Below are positions 36,038 through 45,553 of a DNA stretch of 64,000 bases, in pieces. This DNA comes from JAEUMW01 sp963734295 (lineage in GTDB: Bacteria; Pseudomonadota; Gammaproteobacteria; Burkholderiales; JAEUMW01). Location of the stretch: the NCBI GenBank assembly GCA_963734295.1, contig CAVTGS010000016.1:1-64000 (forward strand). Reading direction: 5' to 3'. The notes under the pieces are model-generated. The model searched no databases. It was given only the letters and a program-made list of their open reading frames with translations, and was not told the DNA's origin. Both the position numbers and the translations under genes were made by a program. Every line of letters begins with the position of its first letter. Position 1 is the first letter of the stretch.

Positions 36038-36613
36038 GTGGCGGCACGGGCACGAAATCGCGACTACCGGAGCGCATTCGCGACCGACCGCTACACCGGT
36101 GTGGCCATCCTGCTGCACTGGCTCATCGCACTGCTCGTCTTCGTGCTGATCGGTCTCGGCTGGTACATGGTGGACATCCCGAAGAACACGCCGGAGCGAA
36201 GCTATTTCTACAATCTGCACAAGTCCATCGGCCTCACCACACTCGCCCTGATCCTGGTGCGAGTCGGATGGCGCCTGACCCACGTGCCGCCGCGACTGCC
36301 CGCGAGCCTCAAGACCTGGGAGGTGGTGGCGTCCACGTGGAGCCATCGACTGCTGTACGTGTGTCTGCTTGTGATGCCGCTCTCGGGCTATGTCGCTTCG
36401 AATTTCACCAAGTTCGGCGTGAAGTACTTCGGCATCGAGCTGCCGCCCTGGGGTCCCGAGGACAAGACGCTGTACGGGATCTTCAACAACGTCCACGTGG
36501 CGACGTCCTTCATCTTCGTGGCGTTGATCGCCCTGCACGTGGCTGCTGCGTTCAAGCACCTGCTCGTGGACCGGGACGCGGTGTTCCGGCGGATCCTTCC
36601 GGGGCGCGGCTGA
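36038..36613 (+). CDS. cytochrome b561 family protein
   Basis: A 191-residue inner-membrane di-heme b-type cytochrome with four helices. The heme-ligand histidines are visible in ILLHWLIALLVF, NLHKSIGLTT, WSHRLLYVCL and IALHVAAAF. It would pass electrons between quinol and periplasmic partners; its place after the propeller and PedF genes suggests it belongs to the same respiratory chain. The start is taken as GTG at 36038, one base after the propeller stop. It is convergent with fbpC, whose frame seems to run antisense into this gene only because of a one-base error. Confidence 0.88.
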   Translation: MAARARNRDYRSAFATDRYTGVAILLHWLIALLVFVLIGLGWYMVDIPKNTPERSYFYNLHKSIGLTTLALILVRVGWRLTHVPPRLPASLKTWEVVASTWSHRLLYVCLLVMPLSGYVASNFTKFGVKYFGIELPPWGPEDKTLYGIFNNVHVATSFIFVALIALHVAAAFKHLLVDRDAVFRRILPGRG

Positions 36614-36637
36614 TTCGAGTCCACCGCCCCCGGCCAG

Positions 36638-37707
36638 TCAGGCCGATGCCGAAACGCGACGACATGGTCGGCCTCGATGCGGATGCCGATCTTCTCGCCG
36701 ATGGCATGGTTGTGGTGGCTCGGCACCAGCGACAGCGCCCGCCCTCCGCTCGGCAGTCGGATCGTGTAGAGGATCTCCGCCCCGCGAAATGCCTTCTGCA
36801 CGACCTCGGCCTGCACCGTGCTGCCGTCGTCGTGCACGATGTCGTCCGGCCGCAGCAGGACATCCACGGAGCAGCCTTTGCCGCATTGTTCGCATCCGAT
36901 CGCGCATTCCGTCGGTACGTCACCGGTGAGGATACCGAGTTCGATCTCCACCTCCCTCGGGTTCAGCACGCGGCCGGGCACCAGTACGCCTTCACCCACG
37001 AAATCGGCGACGAAGCGGTTCGCCGGTTTGTGGTAGAGGTTGTACGGCGAGTCCCACTGCACGATTACGCCGCCCTGCATGATGCCCACGTCGTCCGCCA
37101 GGGCGAAGGCCTCGTGCTGGTCGTGGGTAACCAGGATCGCGGTGGCGTTCTGCGCCTTCAGAATCTCGCGCACTTCGTGGCTCAACCGCTCCCGCAGATC
37201 CACGTCGAGATTCGAGAACGGTTCGTCCATGAGCAGGAGATCCGGCCGCGGTGCCAGCGCCCGGGCGAGCGCGACGCGCTGCTGTTGGCCGCCCGAGAGC
37301 TCGTGCGGATACTTGTCCGCGAGACGATCGAGCCCCACAGTTGCCAGCAGCTCCGACACCCGCGCTGCCCGATCGCCGCGTGCCATCCCGCGTAGCCCGA
37401 ACGCGATGTTGTCGCCCGCAGTGAGGTGCGGGAAGAGCGCGTAGTCCTGGAAGACCATCCCGATGCGGCGCTTTTCGGGGGCCAGGGTGAACCCCGGCCG
37501 GCTCACCGCTTCGCCGTTGAGAAGTATCTTCCCGGCAGCGATTGGCTCGAATCCGGCGATGCAGCGCAGCGCCGTGGTCTTGCCGCAGCCGCTCGGGCCG
37601 AGCAGGCACGCAATGTCGCCCCGCGCGAGCGTGAGCGAGAAATCCTTGAGCACCGGCGAGGCACCGTAGGCGTGGTCGACCTGGCGGACTTCCAGGACCG
37701 TGTTCAT
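36638..37707 (-). CDS. fbpC: iron(III) ABC transporter ATP-binding protein, one frameshift at the end
   Basis: About 355 residues. Cytosolic ATPase of the FbpABC ferric-iron importer: Walker A LLGPSGCGKTTALR, Q-loop GMVFQDYALFPHL, signature ELSGGQQQRVALARAL, Walker B LLLMDEPFSNLD, and a C-terminal TOBE-like domain. A Cys-rich motif C-x3-C-x2-C-x3-C is encoded at 36871-36906. As given, the frame reads past the expected end into the opposite-strand cytochrome gene; one missing C near 36650 would give the end HVVAFPASA and a stop at 36638. The ATG at 37707 faces a Fur-like palindrome. Confidence 0.88.
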
Positions 37708-37730
37708 GGTGCGATTATAACCAGATTGAT

Positions 37731-37745
37731 GGAGAATGATTCTCA
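37731..37745 (-). promoter_or_regulatory. Fur-box-like palindrome between fbpC and fbpB
   Basis: GGAGAATGATTCTCA: a 6-1-6 inverted repeat (GAGAAT-G-ATTCTC) matching the Fur 7-1-7 consensus layout. It lies 24 bases before the fbpC start, next to a minus-strand TATAAT at about 37713-37718, and would block transcription when iron is plentiful. Confidence 0.7.
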
Positions 37746-37813
37746 ACTCTCATCGACTTGGTAGAATTTCGAGAACTGCCGCGATCGGGTAACGCCGCCC
37801 ACCCTCGCTCCTC

Positions 37814-39493
37814 GTGACCGCAATCTTTTCCTTTCCCGGCGCACCGTCCTGGCGTTCGCGGCGCTTCGCCGCGCTCGGCGCCCTCGGCTGGTTCGCGGTC
37901 GGCCTTGCGGCGCTCCTCGCCTTGCCCGTCGTGTACGTCGTGAGCAACGTCTTTCTCCCGAGCGGTGGGTCCTGGCAACACCTGGTCGAAACGGTTCTGG
38001 CCGACTACGTGCGCAACACGCTGTGGCTCGCGTTCGGTGTGGGCATCGGCGTCATGATCGTGGGCGTGGGGACAGCCTGGCTCGTCACGATGTGCAGTTT
38101 TCCCGGCCGGCGAACGCTCGAATGGGCACTGATTCTGCCGCTCGCCGTGCCCGCGTACGTGATGGCCTACGCCTACACGGACTTCCTCCAGGTCGGCGGC
38201 CCGATGCAGACGTGGCTGCGGGAACTGACCGGATGGCGCGCGCGCGACTACTGGTTCCCCGACATCCGCTCCCTGGGCGGCGCCGTCACGGTCATGATCT
38301 TCGTGCTCTATCCATACGTATACCTGCTCGCGCGCACGGCGTTCTGCGAGCAGTCGGTGGCGGTGCTGGAGGTCGGGCGGACCCTCGGCTACGGGGCGTG
38401 GGGCAGCTTCTCACGGATCGCGCTGCCGCTCGCCCGGCCCGCCATCGCCGCGGGCACGTCGCTCGCGCTGATGGAAACGCTGGCAGACTTCGGCACCGTC
38501 TCCTATTTCGCGGTGCCGACCTTCACCACCGGCATCTACCGCGCGTGGTTCTCGCTCGGGGATCCGGTCGCGGCGGCGCAACTGTCGGCCGTGCTGCTGG
38601 GGTTCGTCGTCGGCGTGCTCCTGCTGGAGCGCCTGACCCGCGGCCGCGCGCGCTACCACCACTCCGCCCCCCGAAAGCGCCTGCCGCCTTTCGCGCTGCG
38701 CGGGTGGCGGGCCGGCGGTGCGCTGCTCGCATGCGTGACCCCCCTCGTCCTCGGTTTCGCGCTCCCGGCGCTGATTCTGTTGCGCCTGATCCTGGCCCGA
38801 GACGGCGGGCAGTTCGGCGAGCGCTTCCTCATGCTGGTGCGCAACAGCGTGTCGCTCGCCGTCATCGCGTCGGTCCTCGCGGTCGCGCTGGCGCTCTCGA
38901 TGGCCTATGCAGCACGCCTGCGGCCGGGACCGGTCACGCTGTCCGCAAACCGCCTGGCGAGCCTGGGTTATGCGATCCCGGGCACCGTGATCGCGGTGGG
39001 CATCCTGGTGCCGGTGTCCCGCCTCGACCACGCGCTCGATGCATTCGCGTCCTCGGCGTTCGGCGTTTCCACGGGTCTCCTCTTCACCGGCGGCATCGCG
39101 GCGCTGGTGTATGCCTATCTCGTCCGCTTTTTCGCGGTGGCGCTGCAGACGGTAGAGGCGGGGCTCACGCGCATCACGCCCAGTATGGAATCCGCGGCAC
39201 GGAGCCTTGGCTGCTCGCCCGGCCATGTGCTCAGGCGCGTGCACGCGCCGCTCCTGCGGGGAAGTCTCCTCACGGCAGGGCTGATGGTGTTCGTCGACGT
39301 GATGAAGGAGTTGCCGGCGACGTTTGTCATGCGGCCCTTCAACTTCGACACGCTCGCGGTGCAGGCGTACAACTTCGCCGCGGACGAGCGCCTGGCGGAG
39401 GCGGCGACCGCATCGCTCGCGATCGTCGCGGTCGGCTTGGTGCCGCTCGTTCTCCTGTCGCGTTCGATCGCGAAGTCGCGGGTACGGGATTAG
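37814..39493 (+). CDS. fbpB: iron(III) ABC transporter permease
   Basis: A 559-residue inner-membrane permease with a duplicated binding-protein-dependent transport domain, as in FbpB/SfuB. Each half has about six helices and an EAA-type loop: EVGRTLGYGAWGSFSRIALP in the first and SAARSLGCSPGHVLRRVHAP in the second. Start GTG at 37814. It is divergent from fbpC across a 106-base region with the Fur-like site, and tail to tail with fbpA at the other side. Intact, normal length. Confidence 0.93.
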   Translation: MTAIFSFPGAPSWRSRRFAALGALGWFAVGLAALLALPVVYVVSNVFLPSGGSWQHLVETVLADYVRNTLWLAFGVGIGVMIVGVGTAWLVTMCSFPGRRTLEWALILPLAVPAYVMAYAYTDFLQVGGPMQTWLRELTGWRARDYWFPDIRSLGGAVTVMIFVLYPYVYLLARTAFCEQSVAVLEVGRTLGYGAWGSFSRIALPLARPAIAAGTSLALMETLADFGTVSYFAVPTFTTGIYRAWFSLGDPVAAAQLSAVLLGFVVGVLLLERLTRGRARYHHSAPRKRLPPFALRGWRAGGALLACVTPLVLGFALPALILLRLILARDGGQFGERFLMLVRNSVSLAVIASVLAVALALSMAYAARLRPGPVTLSANRLASLGYAIPGTVIAVGILVPVSRLDHALDAFASSAFGVSTGLLFTGGIAALVYAYLVRFFAVALQTVEAGLTRITPSMESAARSLGCSPGHVLRRVHAPLLRGSLLTAGLMVFVDVMKELPATFVMRPFNFDTLAVQAYNFAADERLAEAATASLAIVAVGLVPLVLLSRSIAKSRVRD

Positions 39494-39521
39494 CGGCCCG
39501 CGACTTCGTGCGTCCGGAACC

Positions 39522-40556
39522 TTACTTCCAGCCGGCCCGGTCGGCGACCTTCTGCGCGTTCGGCTGGTTCTTGCCGAGCTCGCCGACGTTCAGGCTGTCG
39601 GCCTTGAACGTTCCGAGCGATTCGAGCTCCGGGTTGTTCACTTTGATGCCCGGTACGACGGGCCACTCGTTGTTGCCGTCCGCGAAGTACTGCTGCGCCT
39701 GGTCAGAGGCGAGATATTCGAGAAACTTGATCGCGTTCTCCTTGTGCGGCGCGTACTTGAGCACGCCGCCGCCGGAGATGTTCATGTGCACGCCGGGGCC
39801 TTTCTGGTCCGGCCAGATCACGCCGAGCTTCTCGACCACGGCCCGGTCTTCGGGTTTGGTCGACTTGAGCAGCCGCACGAAGTAGTAGGTGTTGCTGATG
39901 GCGATGTCGCACTCGCCCGCGGCCACGGCCTTGAGCTGGTCCGTGTCGCCCCCCTTCGGCTCGCGCGCGAGGTTGTTCGCGACGCCCTTCGCCCATTGCT
40001 CGGCCTTCTGTTCGCCGTCGTGGGCGATGACGGAACTGATGAGCGAGAGCATGTAGACGTGACCCGCAGACCGCGCGCAGATGCGGCCCTTCCACCGCGG
40101 GTCCGCCAGGTCTTCGTAGCCCTTGATCTCGCCCGGCTTCACCGTGGCCCTGTTGTAGGCGATGATCCGCGCCCGCGCCGAGAAGCCGTACCACGTCCCG
40201 TCGGGCGCGCGGTACGCGGCGGGAATGCGGCTGTCGAGCACCTTCGACTTGATCGGCTGAAAGAGCCCCGCCTGGTCCGCGCGCCAGAGGCGACCGGCGT
40301 CCACCGTGATGAAGACATCCGCCGGACTCTTGTCGCCCTCGTTCTTGATCCGCTCCATGAGCGGATCCTCCGAACCTTCGATGCGGTTCACCTTGATGCC
40401 CGTCTGCTTCGTGAAGTTCGTGTAGAGCGCTTCGTCGGTCTGATAGTGGCGGGCGGTGTAGAGATTGAGCTCCTTCTCCTCCGCGCCGTGGACGGGGGAC
40501 AGGGCAACGAGGGCGGCTGCCGCAATGAAGCGGGACAGCGTATGGCGTCGGGTCAT
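39522..40556 (-). CDS. fbpA: iron(III)-binding periplasmic protein
   Basis: A 344-residue ferric-iron binding protein of the FutA/FbpA class. The signal peptide (IAAAALVALSPVHG) precedes the conserved ELNLYTARHYQTDEALYTNF and VNRIEGSEDPLMERI. The tyrosines YNR, WYGFSARAR and the later NTYYFVRLL include the iron-ligand tyrosine pair usual in this family. The ATG at 40556 follows a GAAAGGAGAG site. It is transcribed toward fbpB and away from the DUF2325 gene, with a Fur-like element upstream. Intact. Confidence 0.93.
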   Translation of the reverse strand: MTRRHTLSRFIAAAALVALSPVHGAEEKELNLYTARHYQTDEALYTNFTKQTGIKVNRIEGSEDPLMERIKNEGDKSPADVFITVDAGRLWRADQAGLFQPIKSKVLDSRIPAAYRAPDGTWYGFSARARIIAYNRATVKPGEIKGYEDLADPRWKGRICARSAGHVYMLSLISSVIAHDGEQKAEQWAKGVANNLAREPKGGDTDQLKAVAAGECDIAISNTYYFVRLLKSTKPEDRAVVEKLGVIWPDQKGPGVHMNISGGGVLKYAPHKENAIKFLEYLASDQAQQYFADGNNEWPVVPGIKVNNPELESLGTFKADSLNVGELGKNQPNAQKVADRAGWK

Positions 40557-40628
40557 CTGGTCTCTCCTTTCTGGTTAACGAACCGTCGGTGTTGTCAGGT
40601 GCAGCAGGGCTACCCGACTTCATCGTAA

Positions 40629-40643
40629 CCAGAACCATTCTCG
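40629..40643 (-). promoter_or_regulatory. second Fur-box-like element, before fbpA
   Basis: On the minus strand CGAGAATGGTTCTGG, matching 11 of 15 bases with the palindrome at 37731. It lies 73 bases before fbpA and about 85 before the divergent DUF2325 gene, so it could serve both. Confidence 0.5.
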
Positions 40644-40727
40644 TCTGCAAGAATGCGAATGCTTCGCACTTGACAGATCGAATGCGAACTATTATCGTTT
40701 GGCCATCCTCAGTCTCAGGAAGCGAAC

Positions 40728-41075
40728 ATGAACGCACTCGTCGTCGGCGCAGACCGTCTCGGAAACATCCCCGACGTGCTGGGGGGGTTCGGCATCCGCA
40801 TCAATGAACACGTGTCGGGCCGGCAGGCGGCCCATCAGCGCCGCGCCGCGACCATCGCCCGCAACACGGAACTCGTGATTCTGTTCACCGATTTCCTCGG
40901 TCACAACGTCATGAAGAGTTTCCGCAGCTTGGCGCAGGCGGAGGGCGTTCCCGTGATCGCCTGCCGACGCTCGGTGAGTTGCCTCTCGGTCTCCCTCGCG
41001 CGCTTCTTCTCCGAGCCCAAATGCAGCGGGGCTTGCGGGACCTGCCCCGCGCGGGCAAAGGTGGCGGCGAACTGA
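40728..41075 (+). CDS. DUF2325-family protein
   Basis: A 115-residue cytosolic protein of the DUF2325 family: start MNALVVGADRLGNIP, then ISGRQAAHQ-type basic turn (VSGRQAAHQRRAATI), the strand ELVILFTDFLGHNVMKSF and a C-terminal cysteine cluster SGACGTCPAR that could bind a metal. Function is unknown; members are common in iron-responsive loci of Betaproteobacteria. It stands divergent from fbpA and 23 bases before bfd, so it probably shares an iron-regulated transcript with bfd and bfr. Intact. Confidence 0.85.
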   Translation: MNALVVGADRLGNIPDVLGGFGIRINEHVSGRQAAHQRRAATIARNTELVILFTDFLGHNVMKSFRSLAQAEGVPVIACRRSVSCLSVSLARFFSEPKCSGACGTCPARAKVAAN

Positions 41076-41098
41076 TCGGATATCGGAGCGAGCTCCCG

Positions 41099-41290
41099 AT
41101 GTACATCTGTCTTTGCAACGGAATTACCGATAACCACATCGCCGAGGCGGTGCAGGCGGGCGCCGCGTCGCTGTGCGATCTCAAAAGCCGTCTCGGCGTC
41201 GCGACCTGCTGCGGGCGCTGCGCCGAGTGCGCCGAGTTCATCCTCGAAGAGCAGCTTGCCTGCTCCCCCTGCTGCCGGCAACTTTCCTGA
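41099..41290 (+). CDS. bfd: bacterioferritin-associated ferredoxin
   Basis: A 63-residue BFD-like [2Fe-2S] protein. The four ligands are visible as CLC near the start (MYICLCNGITD) and CCGRC further on (VATCCGRCAECAEF). It is known to reduce bacterioferritin cores to release stored iron. The ATG at 41099 is the family start; an upstream open frame is not part of it. It lies between the DUF2325 gene and bacterioferritin. Two extra cysteines in the tail (ACSPCCRQ) are seen in some family members. Confidence 0.93.
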   Translation: MYICLCNGITDNHIAEAVQAGAASLCDLKSRLGVATCCGRCAECAEFILEEQLACSPCCRQLS

Positions 41291-41401
41291 GTTGCGCTGA
41301 TCCTTCCCCTGTAACGCACGGCGTAGAATTCGGTGTGCGGACCGACATGGTGTCGCGCACCGGAACTCTCCGACCATCCTTTCACCGACGAGGAGCAGGG
41401 C

Positions 41402-41869
41402 ATGAAAGGCGACAGCAAGGTCATCGAGCACCTGAACAAGGTGCTGCGCAACGAGCTCACGGCGATCAACCAGTATTTCCTGCATGCCCGGATGTTCCGC
41501 AACTGGGGGCTGAAAAAGCTGGACGACTACGAGTACCACGAGTCGGTCGACGAGATGAAGCATGCCGACCGGCTCGTCAATCGCATTCTTTTCCTGGAGG
41601 GTTTGCCGAACCTGCAGGACCTGGACAAGCTCATGATCGGCGAGCACGTGGAGGAATGCCTGCGGTGCGATCTGCAACTCGAGATGCGCGCCCACCCCGA
41701 CCTCAAGGCTGCGATCGCATACTGCGAGTCCTGTAAGGACTACGTGTCGCGGCAGCTGTTCGAGGGCATCCTCGAAGGCGAGGAGGAACACATCGACTGG
41801 CTGGAGACGCAGCTCGACCTCATCGCGAAAGTCGGTATCGAGAATTTCCAGCAGTCACAGATGAGCTGA
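41402..41869 (+). CDS. bfr: bacterioferritin
   Basis: A 155-residue iron-storage subunit (24-mer). Ferroxidase ligands are visible in LRNELTAINQYFLHARM, ESVDEMKHADRL, and EGILEGEEEHIDWLETQL; the methionine in DEMKHA is the heme-binding Met of true bacterioferritins. It oxidises and stores iron and is served by the adjacent bfd product. The ATG at 41402 has a GAGGAGCAG ribosome site. Full length and intact. Confidence 0.95.
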   Translation: MKGDSKVIEHLNKVLRNELTAINQYFLHARMFRNWGLKKLDDYEYHESVDEMKHADRLVNRILFLEGLPNLQDLDKLMIGEHVEECLRCDLQLEMRAHPDLKAAIAYCESCKDYVSRQLFEGILEGEEEHIDWLETQLDLIAKVGIENFQQSQMS

Positions 41870-41874
41870 TCCAG

Positions 41875-42348
41875 TCACGCAGACACGCGCCGGGCGCCCG
41901 AAAACCGGCGCGCCCAGTAGCCGTTTCGCATCGACACGATCTCGACCGTGCCACCGCTGCTCGGCGCGTGGACGAAGCGCCGCTCGCCGATGTAGATGCC
42001 GACATGGCTGAACGTGCGGCCCAGGGTGTCGTAGAACACGAGATCCCCCGGGCGCATGTCGTCCTCCCCCACGGCACGGCCGATGCGCCCCATGTCGTCG
42101 GTGCGGCGCGGCAGGGCGAGGCCCGCGGCCATTCGATATACGTACCACACGAGCCCGCTGCAGTCGAATCCCGACTCGGGGGAGGCACCGCCGTTGCGGT
42201 ATGGCAGGCCGACCAGCGTGACCGCCAACACCGCGGCGTCGCGTGCAGCGTCGGCGGGCTTCGCGGCGGGCGGACCCTGCGGTCGCGTCGCGCACCCCGC
42301 CGCCCAGGCAGCGAGACCGAGGAGAAAGAGTCTGCGGGCAGCGAGCAT
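41875..42348 (-). CDS. NlpC/P60 cell-wall peptidase, lipoprotein
   Basis: A 157-residue secreted lipoprotein with an NlpC/P60 cysteine-peptidase domain. The signal (LFLLGLAAWAAGC) ends in a lipobox; the catalytic cysteine lies in GFDCSGLVWYV, the histidine in FSHVGIYIG, and the third polar residue in FVHAPSSGG. Such enzymes cleave peptidoglycan stem peptides. Start ATG at 42348. It is convergent with bacterioferritin and divergent from the hydrogenase operon. Intact, usual length. Confidence 0.92.
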   Translation of the reverse strand: MLAARRLFLLGLAAWAAGCATRPQGPPAAKPADAARDAAVLAVTLVGLPYRNGGASPESGFDCSGLVWYVYRMAAGLALPRRTDDMGRIGRAVGEDDMRPGDLVFYDTLGRTFSHVGIYIGERRFVHAPSSGGTVEIVSMRNGYWARRFSGARRVSA

Positions 42349-42409
42349 GGTGCAACTCTAGATCACCGGCCAAAGCAGCGCAAAGCCCGCGAGCCTATCG
42401 GCACGAGGC

Positions 42410-42450
42410 TTGACCTGGATCAACGTGGACGACCGAGAAGGAAGTAGATT
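42410..42450 (+). promoter_or_regulatory. FNR/ANR-type site and -10 box of the hox operon
   Basis: TTGACCTGGATCAA (42410-42423) matches the FNR/ANR consensus TTGAT-N4-ATCAA in nine of ten bases. A -10-like TAGATT (42445-42450) puts the site about 41 bases before the predicted start of transcription, the class II position for oxygen-responsive activation. The transcript would begin about 25 bases before the hoxF ATG. Confidence 0.6.
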
Positions 42451-42482
42451 CAAAGTAGCCAGAATCTTTGCTGTTCGGCTCC

Positions 42483-44279
<1,797 letters not shown>

Positions 44280-44283
<4 letters not shown>

Positions 44284-45023
44284 GCCCCGGCAAGCGTTTC
44301 ACCGTGGACGGGCGACACCGTTCCTTTCCGGGACGGTCAGACCCTAATGGAAGCCGCCCTGGAGGCGGGGGTGTACATCCCGCACCTCTGCTACAAGCCG
44401 GGTTTGCGTCCCCACGGAAGCTGCAAGCTTTGCACGGTTGCGGTGAGCGGCCGGTGCATGGCCGCCTGCACGACTCTGGCCCAGGATGGGATGGCGGTCG
44501 AGAGCGAAACGCCGGCGCTCGACGAAATGCGCCGCGCGCTCACCGCAGATGCTGTTCGTCGAGGGCAATCACACGTGCCCGGCCTGCGAGAAGAGCGGCG
44601 ACTGCCGCCTGCAGGCGGTCGGATACCACGTGGGTATGGTGACACCGCGCTTCGAGCATTTCTTTCCGGCGCGCGACCTCGACGCTTCCCATCCCGACGT
44701 GCTGCTCGACCGCAACCGCTGCATCCTGTGCGAGCTCTGCGTCCAGGCGAGCCGGGAGGTCGACGGCAAGCATGTGTTCGCGATCGGTGGGCGCGGCATC
44801 AACGCGCGGCTCATCGTCAATGCGCCGTCGGGCCGGCTGGGCGACAGCGACGCTCGCGCTGGACGACGCGGCGGTCGGCGTGTGCCCGGTCGGCGCGATC
44901 CTCGTCAAACGCCATGCGTATGAAGTACCGATCGGCCGGCGCACCTATGACCGTCGGCCGATCAGCGAAGTCGCTCTCGCCGAGGCGCGCGCCGTGCGGG
45001 AGCGCGGTCGATGGCTGACGTAA
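44280..45023 (+). CDS. hoxU: NAD-reducing hydrogenase diaphorase subunit HoxU, three frameshifts
   Basis: About 246 residues, the iron-sulfur subunit that wires the hydrogenase to HoxF. Reassembled from three shifts, it has a 2Fe-2S domain (EAGVYIPHLC, HGSCKLCTVAVSG), a NuoG-like His/Cys cluster (EGNHTCPACEKSGDCRLQA) and a ferredoxin-type cluster pair (RNRCILCELC and GVCPVGAILVKR). The shifts are at about 44310-44312 (extra G), 44545 (extra G) and 44846 (extra base). Each repair gives the family text without other change, so these are probably sequence errors. It overlaps hoxY by 13 bases. Confidence 0.82.
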
Positions 45024-45553
45024 GGCTCAGGATCGCCACCTGCTCGCTCGCGGGCTGTTTCGGCTGCCACATGTCGCTGCTCGACATCGACGAGCGCCTG
45101 TTCGATCTGCTCGAGCACGTCGAGTTCGACCGCTCGCCGTTCACCGACGTGAAGGAGGTCGGGCCCTGCGATGTCGGATTCGTCGAAGGCGGGGTCTGCA
45201 ACGCGGAGAACGTGCACGTGCTGCGGGCATTCCGCAGGAATTGCACGACGCTGATCGCGGTCGGGTCGTGCGCCATCACCGGCGGCGTGCCCGCCATGCG
45301 CAACAACGTCGATCTCTGGGACTGCTTCCAGGAGGTGTATCGGTACGAGGCGGGCACGGAAGGGCGGCTGATTCCCAATGACCCGGAGCTGCCGCTGCCC
45401 TTCGACAAGGTGCGGCCGGTCTACGAGCTGGTGCGCGTCGACCATTTTCTGCCGGGGTGCCCGCCGTCCGCCGATGCGATCTGGACGCTGCTCACCGATC
45501 TCCTGCAGGGTCGCGTGCCGCAGCCGGACCGTCGTCTGCTGCGGTACGACTGA
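45011..45553 (+). CDS. hoxY: NAD-reducing hydrogenase small subunit HoxY
   Basis: A 180-residue [NiFe]-hydrogenase small subunit without a twin-arginine signal, as expected for the cytosolic enzyme. Ligands of the proximal 4Fe-4S cluster are visible in CSLAGCFGCHMSLLD, in GSCAITGGVPAMRN and in LPGCPPSADAIW. It is the only gene of the operon without a frame break here. The ATG lies inside the end of hoxU, and the stop overlaps the hoxH start (TGATG). Partner of HoxH in the hydrogenase dimer. Confidence 0.95.
   Translation: MADVRLRIATCSLAGCFGCHMSLLDIDERLFDLLEHVEFDRSPFTDVKEVGPCDVGFVEGGVCNAENVHVLRAFRRNCTTLIAVGSCAITGGVPAMRNNVDLWDCFQEVYRYEAGTEGRLIPNDPELPLPFDKVRPVYELVRVDHFLPGCPPSADAIWTLLTDLLQGRVPQPDRRLLRYD

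Noticed and set aside
36388..36637. C-terminal extension of FbpC reading antisense through cytochrome b561
   Set aside because: The extension has no family similarity and overlaps a solid gene; one missing base at about 36650 explains the loss of the normal stop.
42399..42413. Sigma-54-like promoter GGCACGAGGCTTGA before hoxF
   Set aside because: The -24 half fits, but the -12 half reads TTGA and lacks the essential GC. The overlapping FNR-type palindrome with a -10 box at the right distance explains the bases better.
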